DNA from: JBFONV01 sp040779335
GTDB lineage: Bacteria; Pseudomonadota; Gammaproteobacteria; Enterobacterales; Alteromonadaceae
Direction of reading: 5' to 3'
Assembly: GCA_040779335.1 (NCBI GenBank)
Contig: JBFONV010000001.1
Span: 1,178,001-1,242,000, forward strand
Length of the DNA stretch: 64,000 nucleotides
Part shown: positions 16,286-24,145 of the stretch, in pieces
How the letters are laid out: every line of letters begins with the position of its first letter
Numbering within the stretch: position 1 is the first letter of the stretch
Position numbers and translations under genes: made by a program
Notes under the pieces: generated by a model
Told to the model about the DNA's origin: nothing
The model's database searches: none
What the model saw: the letters and a program-made list of their open reading frames with translations, nothing else

Positions 16286-18610
16286 TTAGGTTGACTCTGT
16301 TCGTTGTTGTTTTTTGGCTTTAGCTTTTTCTATTGCTAAAGCGATCCGTTTTTCTTTGCTATCGTCGTTATTGGCACTGGCCTTTAAATCATCAACCACC
16401 AAATCTGCTTTTGGTTTTGATTGCTGTTTTGCTTTTGCCTTAGCGATGGCCGCTTTAATTCTATCTTGCTTGCTTGGCTCTGTTACTGCCGTATCATTGG
16501 TGTCATCAGGTGTTTCTGATGATACAGAGACCTTGGTTTCGTTGTTTTTGTTTGCGCTCGATGCATTGGGGATTACTTTTTCTTCCCTAATGGTTTTACT
16601 TGCTTTTTCAGTTTCAGTCGCTGTTTCAGTTAAGGTTGCATTACTGTCAGTAACTTTACTCTCTGCTGATTTATTTGCATTTTCTGGCGCTTTTTCGCTC
16701 TGCATTTCTTTAGCACGTTTTTTCGCTTTTGCTCGCGCAACCGCCTTTGCGACTTGGGCACTTTTCGTTGGCTTACTAATGGCCTCGTCACCGTCTTTGC
16801 TAATCGTTGCATCACTAGGTTTATCGCTTACATTTGCAATTGATGCCTGGTTTTCTTTACTCTCTAGAGTTGCATTGTTCGCATTTAATGGTGCTTTTTG
16901 TTCTAAGCTTGCTTCGCTCGACGGGGTATCCGTTGATAATAACGCCTGTTCAGCTTTTTTCTTCGCAGCCAATTTTTTCGCCTTGGCACGTGCTACCGCA
17001 GCGGCAACGGGACTGATTGGCGCTGATTCTGCAGAGGTTTCAACATCGGCTATCCCTGATTGGGCTTTTTTAGCTTTTACCCTTGCAAGAGCGGCCGCAA
17101 CTGCTGATTTCGCATTTTCTCCCTCTGGTGTGCCTGCATTCATGCGAGCTCGACGTGCTTCAGCTGCTTTACGATGCTTTTCTTCGCGCGCAAGTTTTTC
17201 TTTTTCAAGTCTGACTTTTCGTGCTTCAAAGCGGGCTTTTGCATGCTCTGCTTTAACTTCAAGTAAGTGTTTTTGTCTGATTTCTGCTTTGGCGACACGA
17301 TAATAGTGCACTAAGGGAATTTGACTAGGGCATACGTATGCACAGGCACCACATTCTATACAGTCAAACAGATTCAGCTTTTGCAGTTGATCGTGATCTT
17401 TCGCCTTAGCGCTCCATTGCAATTCTTGTGGCAGAAGTTGCGCGGGACAAGCCTCAGCGCATTGTCCACATCGAATACATTCAACTTCTTTGTTTTCTTG
17501 CGATATTTCTTTGTCACTGGGGGCGAGAATACAATTGGTGGTTTTAACCACCGGAACTGCATCGGTTGGTAAACTGTAGCCCATCATCGGCCCACCCATT
17601 ATAAGGTGTGGCTTACTTGAGCGCTTAAAGTCACAACAGTCTAGTAAATGTTTGACTGGCGTTCCCAATAATGCCCAAACATTTTGTGGTTTCTCTAACG
17701 CTTGACCACTGACGGTTACTACTCTTCGGATCAGTGGAATATCGTGAATGACAGCCTCGGCAATAGCAAAACATGTTGCCACGTTTTGCATGACGATACC
17801 CATATTGACAGGAATAACGCCAGAGGGGACTTCTTGACCCGTTAGTACTTGAATGAGTTGTTTTTCGCCACCAGTAGGGTATTTAGTAGGTAATACACAT
17901 ACTTTTATATCAGTCCTATTTTCGCAGGCTTGCATAAGTACTTTAGCGGCTTCTGGCTTATTGTCTTCAATACCAATTAGGATCTGTGTTGGCTTGAGTA
18001 ATTTCGCTAAAATATCTATCCCTTGAATAATGGTCGGGCTGTTTTCTCTTATTAATAAATCATCAGCGGTGATATAAGGTTCACATTCAGCGGCATTTAT
18101 GATCAGGTAATTAATTTTTTTTTGGCTGCTGGCTTTAATGTGTGCGGGAAAACCCGCGCCCCCCATACCTGCTATGCCAGCTGAAGCAATACGGCTAATG
18201 AGATCGTCATGACTGAGCATATTAACATCATTGCAAACCTGACGTTCGCGCCAGGTATCTTCACCGTCAGGGGCCAATATAACGCAGCGATCGCTTAGGC
18301 CTGATGGGTGCGCAATAACGGCATTTTTTATATCCGTAATAGTGCCACTGGTTGGCGCGTGGATAGGCACTGACATCGCCGTAGTGTGTTGAGTGAGTGG
18401 TTGGCCTTTTAATACCTTGTCGCCAACTTTAACAAGTAACTCACCTGCATGGCCAATATGTTGTTGCAGTGGAATAACCAACTCTGCGGGAATGGGTATT
18501 TGACGAATAGGTTTATTATTCGTTAGCTGCTTTTGTTCAGGGGGGTGAATGCCACCATGAAACTTCCAAAAATGTCCGCGAGTTATGCGTTCAATAACAG
18601 ATTCCACCAA
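16286..18610 (-). CDS. rsxC: Electron transport complex subunit RsxC
   Basis: This is the NADH/FMN- and iron-sulfur-binding peripheral subunit. It has the N-terminal GGIHPPEQK motif, the dinucleotide-binding GIAGMGGAGFPAH and two [4Fe-4S] motifs, CIRCGQCAEACP and CIECGACAYVCP, followed by a long Lys/Ala/Glu-rich tail (~residues 440-774). The tail carries five copies of a VARAKAKK-like repeat, each next to a variable acidic/Ser-rich spacer. This repeat expansion is known in RsxC proteins and varies in length. Eight bases separate it from rsxB. The long plus-strand open frame opposite the tail is an artefact of its Lys/Ala codons. Confidence 0.95.
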   Translation of the reverse strand: MVESVIERITRGHFWKFHGGIHPPEQKQLTNNKPIRQIPIPAELVIPLQQHIGHAGELLVKVGDKVLKGQPLTQHTTAMSVPIHAPTSGTITDIKNAVIAHPSGLSDRCVILAPDGEDTWRERQVCNDVNMLSHDDLISRIASAGIAGMGGAGFPAHIKASSQKKINYLIINAAECEPYITADDLLIRENSPTIIQGIDILAKLLKPTQILIGIEDNKPEAAKVLMQACENRTDIKVCVLPTKYPTGGEKQLIQVLTGQEVPSGVIPVNMGIVMQNVATCFAIAEAVIHDIPLIRRVVTVSGQALEKPQNVWALLGTPVKHLLDCCDFKRSSKPHLIMGGPMMGYSLPTDAVPVVKTTNCILAPSDKEISQENKEVECIRCGQCAEACPAQLLPQELQWSAKAKDHDQLQKLNLFDCIECGACAYVCPSQIPLVHYYRVAKAEIRQKHLLEVKAEHAKARFEARKVRLEKEKLAREEKHRKAAEARRARMNAGTPEGENAKSAVAAALARVKAKKAQSGIADVETSAESAPISPVAAAVARAKAKKLAAKKKAEQALLSTDTPSSEASLEQKAPLNANNATLESKENQASIANVSDKPSDATISKDGDEAISKPTKSAQVAKAVARAKAKKRAKEMQSEKAPENANKSAESKVTDSNATLTETATETEKASKTIREEKVIPNASSANKNNETKVSVSSETPDDTNDTAVTEPSKQDRIKAAIAKAKAKQQSKPKADLVVDDLKASANNDDSKEKRIALAIEKAKAKKQQRTEST

Positions 18611-18618
18611 AACCTCAT

Positions 18619-19173
18619 CTAATCTATCTGTACAACAGGTATGTTATCTAAATCCCATTGCCAATTACTGGTTGTTGTTGTGATAGGGATCATCTTGATG
18701 CAATCAACTGGGCATGGGGCGACACATAAATCACAGCCAGTACACTCATCGATGATAACCGTATGCATTTGCTTTGAGGCACCGATAATTGCATCTACAG
18801 GACATGCTTGGATGCATTTGGTACAACCAATGCAATCTTCTTCAATTATAAAAGCGACTTTTGGGGTGTTGTCCGCCACATGGCTTTCATCTAAGGGTTG
18901 TACTTCAACGCCCATTAAGTCAGCAATCTTTTTGATCGTATCTTCGCCGCCCGGTGCGCACTTATTGATGGCTTCACCGTTTGCAACAGCCTCTGCGTAG
19001 GGTTTACAACCGGGATAGCCACATTGCCCACATTGTGTTTGTGGCAATAATGCATCAAGTTCTTCAACGAGGGGATCGCCTTCAACCTTGAATTTAATGG
19101 ATGCATAACCGAGTAGGGCACCGAAACAGGTAGCGATTAGTCCTAATACTAAAATGGCAATTAACGTACTCAT
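18619..19173 (-). CDS. rsxB: Electron transport complex subunit RsxB
   Basis: A 184-residue ferredoxin-like subunit. It has an N-terminal membrane anchor (LIAILVLGLIATCFGALLGYA), then an Fe-S domain (CGQCGYPGCKPYAEA...C) and two [4Fe-4S] ferredoxin motifs (CIGCTKCIQACPVDA and CTGCDLCVAPCPVDC). It relays electrons within the Rsx complex. Its start shares a base with the rsxA stop at 19173. Confidence 0.96.
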   Translation of the reverse strand: MSTLIAILVLGLIATCFGALLGYASIKFKVEGDPLVEELDALLPQTQCGQCGYPGCKPYAEAVANGEAINKCAPGGEDTIKKIADLMGVEVQPLDESHVADNTPKVAFIIEEDCIGCTKCIQACPVDAIIGASKQMHTVIIDECTGCDLCVAPCPVDCIKMIPITTTTSNWQWDLDNIPVVQID

Positions 19174-19754
19174 TAAAATTTCACTAGTCCAGCAAAGCCC
19201 ATAAAGGCTAATGACATCAAGCCTGCGGTTATCATTGCAATAGCAGAACCCTTAAAAGGTGAAGGAACATTTGCATTGGCCAGTTTTTCACGCATCGCGG
19301 AGAACATGATTAATACCAATGAAAAACCAACTGCAGCACCAAAGCCATAAATAATAGATTCGAAAAAATTATGTTGTTTATTTAGGTTTAAAAGAGCAAC
19401 ACCAAGTACCGCACAATTTGTAGTGATAAGCGGTAAAAATATGCCTAAAAGTCGATATAAGTTGGCACTGGTTTTATGGACAACCATTTCAGTAAATTGC
19501 ACGACTACAGCGATCACTAAGATAAAGGTCATCGTAGTTAAATATTCAAGCTCGAGCGGCGTGAGTATATAAGTATTAATTAAATAACTGAGCAGAGAGG
19601 CTAAGGTCATCACAAAAGTTGTCGCAAACGACATGCCTATTGCCGTTTCCGTGCGTGATGACACGCCCATAAAAGGACACAAACCTAGGAATTGTACTAA
19701 CACAAAGTTGTTAACCAACACTGTGCCTACTAGTAACAGCAGATATTCAGTCAT
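19173..19754 (-). CDS. rsxA: Electron transport complex subunit RsxA
   Basis: A 193-residue integral membrane subunit, homologous to RsxE, with six hydrophobic helices. It carries the VQFLGLCPFMGVS signature, whose Cys is a proposed ligand of the membrane-embedded Fe centre, plus a second conserved Cys in TTNCAVLG. It is the first gene of rsxABCDGE-nth. No strong ribosome binding site is visible before ATG 19754. A good promoter lies at 19786-19814. Confidence 0.96.
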   Translation of the reverse strand: MTEYLLLLVGTVLVNNFVLVQFLGLCPFMGVSSRTETAIGMSFATTFVMTLASLLSYLINTYILTPLELEYLTTMTFILVIAVVVQFTEMVVHKTSANLYRLLGIFLPLITTNCAVLGVALLNLNKQHNFFESIIYGFGAAVGFSLVLIMFSAMREKLANANVPSPFKGSAIAMITAGLMSLAFMGFAGLVKF

Positions 19755-19785
19755 TCGATTTAAAATTAGTGATAAAATTCACACT

Positions 19786-19814
19786 ATTATCCGTTTTTAT
19801 TATGCAATTAACAA
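19786..19814 (-). promoter_or_regulatory. Predicted promoter of the rsx-nth operon
   Basis: On the minus strand TTGTTA (19809-19814) and GATAAT (19786-19791) are separated by exactly 17 bases. They lie ~32 bases upstream of rsxA ATG 19754. This is a sigma-70 type prediction from sequence only. Confidence 0.55.
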
Positions 19815-19912
19815 CCGATGAGTTGTAGGGTTATTGTCTTTGTTATATTTTTAAACACATTTCGATATTGGTAACTAATATTTATCCGGCTCTTGGTTAA
19901 ATAGTTATTGCT

Positions 19913-20497
19913 CTAATGTCCGGCTAAAAGAAAAATCATTGTTGCGGTTAATAGTGCAATCAATAGGGTTTGAATGCCACTGCGTAACCATGAAATTTCT
20001 GCAATGCGGCCAATAAATATCCCCAGTAAAAAGATTAGCAATAAGGCGACAAAAGTGGCCGCGTATAAGGGTTGGATTGGTAAAGAAACACCTGCTTTTG
20101 ATAGCCATAATGGGATCAGGATCAAGAGTGAAATTATCAGGGGGGCGAAGCCATTAACTAAGGCGATTAAAATAGGCACAAAACGAGACGCTTCACCGTG
20201 AGCACTTTCTTTAAGATCGCTGATCATCGCGTCTTCTAGTTTCCCCAAAGCATGTCGACGCTCTGCAGATTCACTGATGTAAGCACTACTGATACCACTT
20301 ACCCCTAAAGCAATTGCTGCCCCTAAACATGCGTTAATCACTAAGGATAAATCGGCTGGGCTACTGGCGATAAATCCGATAATAAGCCCCATCATGGTGA
20401 GAGCACCGTCAAAACCGTTCACAACAAAATAACGGCGTATAATGTCATTGCTCTGAGTTATACGTAGTAAAAACTTTATCTGCTCTAATAAACTCAT
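19913..20497 (-). CDS. VIT1/CCC1-like membrane transporter
   Basis: A 194-residue protein with the opening of the VIT1/CCC1 family (RYFVVNGFDGALTMMGLIIGF) and about five hydrophobic helices (e.g. LLIALLTATMIFLLAG at the end). It has an acidic cytosolic stretch (SESAERRHALGKLEDAM) in the position of the metal-binding segment. Characterised family members export Fe2+ or Mn2+ into vacuoles. The bacterial role is probably divalent-metal efflux, but this is inferred. It starts six bases after the DUF211 gene, so the two form a tightly coupled operon. Confidence 0.8.
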   Translation of the reverse strand: MSLLEQIKFLLRITQSNDIIRRYFVVNGFDGALTMMGLIIGFIASSPADLSLVINACLGAAIALGVSGISSAYISESAERRHALGKLEDAMISDLKESAHGEASRFVPILIALVNGFAPLIISLLILIPLWLSKAGVSLPIQPLYAATFVALLLIFLLGIFIGRIAEISWLRSGIQTLLIALLTATMIFLLAGH

Positions 20498-20503
20498 AGG
20501 ATC

Positions 20504-20773
20504 TTAGCCAGTATCTGTTTCACTTTGTACTTCTACTTCGTCAATACTGTGTAATGAGCCGCCTAAATCGCAAATTTTTGCTTGAATATCGTCAAAATTT
20601 AACGCGCTTCCTGAAATGACTACCTCAACTGTTTCTGTATCTTCGTCCATTTCAAGTACCTTTAAATGGACGAGGTAACCACTACCTACTTGAGCAATTG
20701 CTAATGAAAATTCAAGGGCGTTGGGTTGGTGAGGTTTAAGTACATCCAGTACTACCCGTTTAACTAAAACCAT
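20504..20773 (-). CDS. DUF211 protein
   Basis: An 89-residue protein matching DUF211: VVLDVLKPHQPNALEFSLAIA at the start and ICDLGGSLHSIDEVEV at the end. This is a small ferredoxin-like alpha/beta fold common in archaea and of unproven function. ATG 20773 has GGAG upstream. It is directly upstream of the VIT1-like gene, which suggests a regulatory or cytosolic domain acting with that transporter. This is an inference from operon structure. Confidence 0.8.
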   Translation of the reverse strand: MVLVKRVVLDVLKPHQPNALEFSLAIAQVGSGYLVHLKVLEMDEDTETVEVVISGSALNFDDIQAKICDLGGSLHSIDEVEVQSETDTG

Positions 20774-21110
20774 AACGTTATCTCCACGTATCGTATTTAG
20801 AGACTAACCAGTGTGATGGAAATAAATATAAATTTGGAATACTGGCAAGTTATCAATCCACTAGTGTTGAGTATAAATCTAGTTTGCTCTAAATTCCGTA
20901 AACTTGTCGTATATATTGAGTTGAGTCAGTATGTTGATGACTAAGGTGATGACTTATTATCGATATGGTTTGATAACGGTTTAATAGATTATTGCTTTAT
21001 AAGAATTTTATATATAATTTTCAATGTGTTAATTAATCTATTAAACCGTATTGAGCATATTTGTTGTCTGTTTGGTTACTTTAATAAAGTCTTACTTTGA
21101 CATAGCTCGA
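20774..21110. other. Gap of ~340 bases without a gene
   Basis: AT-rich spacer between the DUF211 gene start (promoter side) and the 3' end of the CsrD-like gene. No repeat, hairpin or small gene was convincing. Confidence 0.5.
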
Positions 21111-22994
21111 TTACAAAGGTGTTGGTTTACCAACATAAAAGCCTTGGCAACCATCAATAAATAACTTCTCCAAGGTGTGTTTTTCTTCTTGGCTTTCTAC
21201 GCTTTCTGCTAATACTTGGATACTTAATCTATGGGCAAGATCGACCATTAAGCGCAGGAAGTATTGGTTATTTTTATCGTCATCAATATCTCGCGTATAT
21301 GTGCTGTCCATTTTGATGAAATCAGGTTTAAGATCTCTAAAAAATTTAAATGAAGTTAAGCCGACACCAAATCGTTCAACCGTGATCCGCGCGCCGACAC
21401 GATGAATCATTTCGATAAAGCGTTTACTGGTTTTAATGTTTTGCTGTAGCCCATATTCAGAAATTTCAAAAATAAGTTTTGTTGTAACGTTAGGTTCACG
21501 TAATAAATGACGTTCTAACCAAACAATAAACTGTTCATCGTGAATTGAACGGGCGCTAACATTAATGCCGAAACTATGTTCTAGCAGATTTTTGTTTTTA
21601 ATCTCTTTGACTACAGTTTCAATAATTAAGCGGTCAACGGCAACAATTTTATCTAACTTTTCCGCCATAGCGATAAAAGAGGCGGTCGGTAACATTTCGT
21701 CATTAGAATTTAAGAAGCGAGCAAGAATTTCGCCGTACACTCGACTGTTTCTGCTGCTTGGTTGGATGCTTTGTACCAACAGGGTTATTCGTTGATTATC
21801 GAGCACGTGTTCTATTTCTTGACGCCAGTTCTGATTGCCATAATTAGCACTAGAGCTTTTTAAAATATCGCTGTCGTTTTGCGAAAACCATGAATTCATC
21901 TGTTGGGTCTGGGCTACGCTTATGCCGGTATCGGCAAGGGCTAATAGCTCCCCTAAAGGTTTTTCTTTATCGATAGACACTAAGCCTGAGTACGCAACGG
22001 AGTCTAAATCCGAAGCCTGCTGATATTCATTGAATTTCCCTTGGAGTTCACTGGCGTATTTTTCGGCTTGTTTTAGCGTTACATTAGGTAAAATAGTGGC
22101 AAAATCGGAACTGTTTAATCTAAATAATTGTGCAGATTGGTATGGTGCAATCGCGGCTTTCATTATTTGAGCGACACTGCAAATATAGTTATCACCTTCG
22201 TTATAACCATGAATTTGATTGATGGTTTGCAATTCAGAGCATCTGGTGATGATCAACACACCAAACTTCATGCTGCCATCGGCGTTGACCTGACTTTCAT
22301 AAAAATGAACAAAACGGCTGCGATTATCAATTTGGGTAAGCGAATCAATATAGGCTTCTTTTTTTAATATTGAAGTATCAGCCATCTGAGATTCAATGAG
22401 ATTTTTAACTTCCTCTAAGCCAGTTTTCAATTCAGGAAAGTCAAAAAAATCATCTTCTGGGTGGTTATCATCAGTATCTATGATCAGTGAAAGGTCTTTT
22501 TTAATCTGTCTACTAACACGGCTAAAAAAGTATTTGTACTTAGTTAAGGTAAATTTTACCGCGATGATGGCGCAACCAAATGAGATAATAAAAACAGTAA
22601 TAATTATTTTTAATACAAACTCGGAAGTATCAGCAGTGTCTATTTGAAATTTCACCGTTATATTATTTTCATTAACGACAAATTGAGCTTCTTTAGGTGC
22701 GATGAATGGAAATGTAAAACCTGATTTGGAATTTGTGTAGGTATAAGGGGCCGTATTTTCTTGTGTCAGCGTCAGTGATTTATACATACCGCTGCTTTTT
22801 AGTGACTCACCTAGCGTACTTAGGTTTTCGCCACTATAGAAATTTTTAATACTCGTTTGAATTAATTGCTGATGTTTTTCCTGCTGTTTCGTCAAATCAA
22901 CGGCTGACGACACAACAACAACGAGGGCAACACCGATACTAAACAATAGGCTTAGTAGCGCGTTTCTCATCAGTAATTGAGAGAATGTATACAT
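21111..22994 (-). CDS. Degenerate GGDEF-EAL membrane protein, CsrD-like
   Basis: A 627-residue protein with an N-terminal TM helix (~8-30), a periplasmic stretch, a second TM helix (~125-148), a GGDEF-like domain and an EAL-like domain. The GGDEF signature is replaced (LNSSDF near residue 291), so it should not make c-di-GMP. The EAL domain keeps Glu422 (EILARF) and FEISE. The metal-binding DD pair of DDFG is ERFG (540-543), so it is probably not a phosphodiesterase. Degenerate motifs of this kind, with SAQLFRLNSSDFATILP resembling the E. coli HRSDF region, fit CsrD. CsrD promotes RNase E decay of CsrB/C RNAs. This is consistent with the CsrB-type RNA in the same window, but orthology is inferred. 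Confidence 0.7.
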   Translation of the reverse strand: MYTFSQLLMRNALLSLLFSIGVALVVVVSSAVDLTKQQEKHQQLIQTSIKNFYSGENLSTLGESLKSSGMYKSLTLTQENTAPYTYTNSKSGFTFPFIAPKEAQFVVNENNITVKFQIDTADTSEFVLKIIITVFIISFGCAIIAVKFTLTKYKYFFSRVSRQIKKDLSLIIDTDDNHPEDDFFDFPELKTGLEEVKNLIESQMADTSILKKEAYIDSLTQIDNRSRFVHFYESQVNADGSMKFGVLIITRCSELQTINQIHGYNEGDNYICSVAQIMKAAIAPYQSAQLFRLNSSDFATILPNVTLKQAEKYASELQGKFNEYQQASDLDSVAYSGLVSIDKEKPLGELLALADTGISVAQTQQMNSWFSQNDSDILKSSSANYGNQNWRQEIEHVLDNQRITLLVQSIQPSSRNSRVYGEILARFLNSNDEMLPTASFIAMAEKLDKIVAVDRLIIETVVKEIKNKNLLEHSFGINVSARSIHDEQFIVWLERHLLREPNVTTKLIFEISEYGLQQNIKTSKRFIEMIHRVGARITVERFGVGLTSFKFFRDLKPDFIKMDSTYTRDIDDDKNNQYFLRLMVDLAHRLSIQVLAESVESQEEKHTLEKLFIDGCQGFYVGKPTPL

Positions 22995-23373
22995 AATGAG
23001 TTAACTTACTCCAACATTAATAACCATGACGCTTTTATACGTTATATCATGATTAGCAAAATTATACTAACTAGCTGTAAAATCGTAATAAATTAATACT
23101 AATCACATAATATAGCCAGTCAGTTTACTTTACGATATGTATATTCTGGCACCTTTTTGAGTATAGAATATCTCATATCGCTATTATTATTTTTCGATAA
23201 TTATGGCGAGTAATTCGCGTATTGTCAGTAAGAAAAGTTTATTTTACCGCTATTTATGGTAACTGTGCCTTTGAAAAACCTTTAAATAGTGCTAAGTGCG
23301 ATTTGAAAAATAGTTTAATCGCTGTATTTGACTTAAATTAATCAAAATTCCTTAGACTAATAAGTAATTCCAC
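22995..23373. other. Non-coding gap before the rimP operon promoter
   Basis: AT-rich stretch between the divergent CsrD-like gene and the rimP-nusA operon. I looked for a tRNA-Met/Leu, which often precedes this operon in gammaproteobacteria, and saw none. Confidence 0.5.
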
Positions 23374-23402
23374 TTGCGATTGAATCTCTGTAACTATATA
23401 AT
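23374..23402 (+). promoter_or_regulatory. Predicted promoter of the rimP-nusA-infB operon
   Basis: TTGCGA (23374-23379) and TATAAT (23397-23402) are 17 bases apart, followed by a GC-rich discriminator (TCGCGC) as found in growth-rate-controlled promoters. Transcription would begin near 23409 and give a ~250-base leader containing two terminators. Confidence 0.6.
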
Positions 23403-23537
23403 TCGCGCAGCTTAAATATAACAAGACGACACTGACTGATATTTGGTGGATTAGTAACCATATATTTATGTTTTGTTATAGGTGTCAATGAATTGAAGTA
23501 CTTAATTTATTGATAAACACAACGGGTTCAGTGAATT

Positions 23538-23563
23538 AAGCCCCGTGTGATGGGGCTTTTTTG
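23538..23563 (+). terminator. First terminator in the rimP operon leader
   Basis: AAGCCCC (23538-23544) pairs with GGGGCTT (23552-23558) over a 7-base loop, followed by a T run. No gene lies upstream on this strand, so it acts inside the leader. Confidence 0.8.
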
Positions 23564-23609
23564 TGCCTTAACCATTGTGTTAGGTGCAACACAGCAAGAA
23601 TGATTCGCT

Positions 23610-23629
23610 GGGCTTGATGCCCTTTTTTT
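23610..23629 (+). terminator. Second terminator/attenuator in the rimP leader
   Basis: GGGC-TTGAT-GCCC with seven T residues directly after, ending 31 bases before the rimP start. A small hairpin, TGTGTT/AACACA (~23576-23593), lies between the two terminators. Read-through would be needed for rimP-nusA-infB expression. NusA autoregulation is a known theme for this operon and would fit. Confidence 0.65.
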
Positions 23630-23660
23630 GTATCTAAACTTTTCTAATTGGAGAATATGA

Positions 23661-24122
23661 TTGGCTAAATTTGAGCAAAAGATAACGGAGATGTTACGTC
23701 CTGCCGTAGAAGAAGTTGGCAAGGAATTGTTGGGTGTTGAATTTATCAGCGCAGGCAATAACTCTGTTTTACGTTTGTTTATTGATCATGAAAACGGCAT
23801 CAATGTTGATGATTGTGCAGAAGTAAGTCGTCAAGTCGGCGCAATATTGGATGTCGAAGATCCAATAAGTAGTGAGTATAACCTAGAGGTGTCTTCACCT
23901 GGGTTAGATAGACCTTTATTTGAGTTGGCACATTTTCAGGAAGTCATCGGCGAAACGATTAATGTCAAAATTTCAATGCCATTAAATGGGCGTCGAAAAT
24001 TCAAAGGTGTATTAGAGGCAATAGAAAACGATACTTTAATCGTTTCGGTTGATGGTCAGGACTATGAACTGGTTATCAGTAATGTAGACAAGGCAAATCT
24101 TGTCCCAAATTTTGAAAAATAG
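23661..24122 (+). CDS. rimP: Ribosome maturation factor RimP
   Basis: A 153-residue protein needed for 30S subunit maturation. Signature segments are GVEFISAGNNSVLRLFIDHENGI-type beta strands, DDCAEVSRQV and YNLEVSSPGLDRPL. The chosen start is TTG 23661: GGAG (23649-23652) sits at the right distance, and the nearby ATG 23657 runs into a stop after three codons. It is the first gene of the operon, 23 bases before nusA. Confidence 0.95.
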   Translation: MAKFEQKITEMLRPAVEEVGKELLGVEFISAGNNSVLRLFIDHENGINVDDCAEVSRQVGAILDVEDPISSEYNLEVSSPGLDRPLFELAHFQEVIGETINVKISMPLNGRRKFKGVLEAIENDTLIVSVDGQDYELVISNVDKANLVPNFEK

Positions 24123-24145
24123 AGATTAACAAAGGGCTAAGTAGC

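Noticed and set aside
16314..17303. 329-codon plus-strand open frame opposite rsxC
   Set aside because: It is the antisense image of the Lys/Ala repeat tail of RsxC; composition is hydrophobic only because of that, and it has no ribosome site.
23400..23640. Possible tRNA before rimP
   Set aside because: No cloverleaf, T-loop or CCA end could be assembled; the structure is explained by two terminators.
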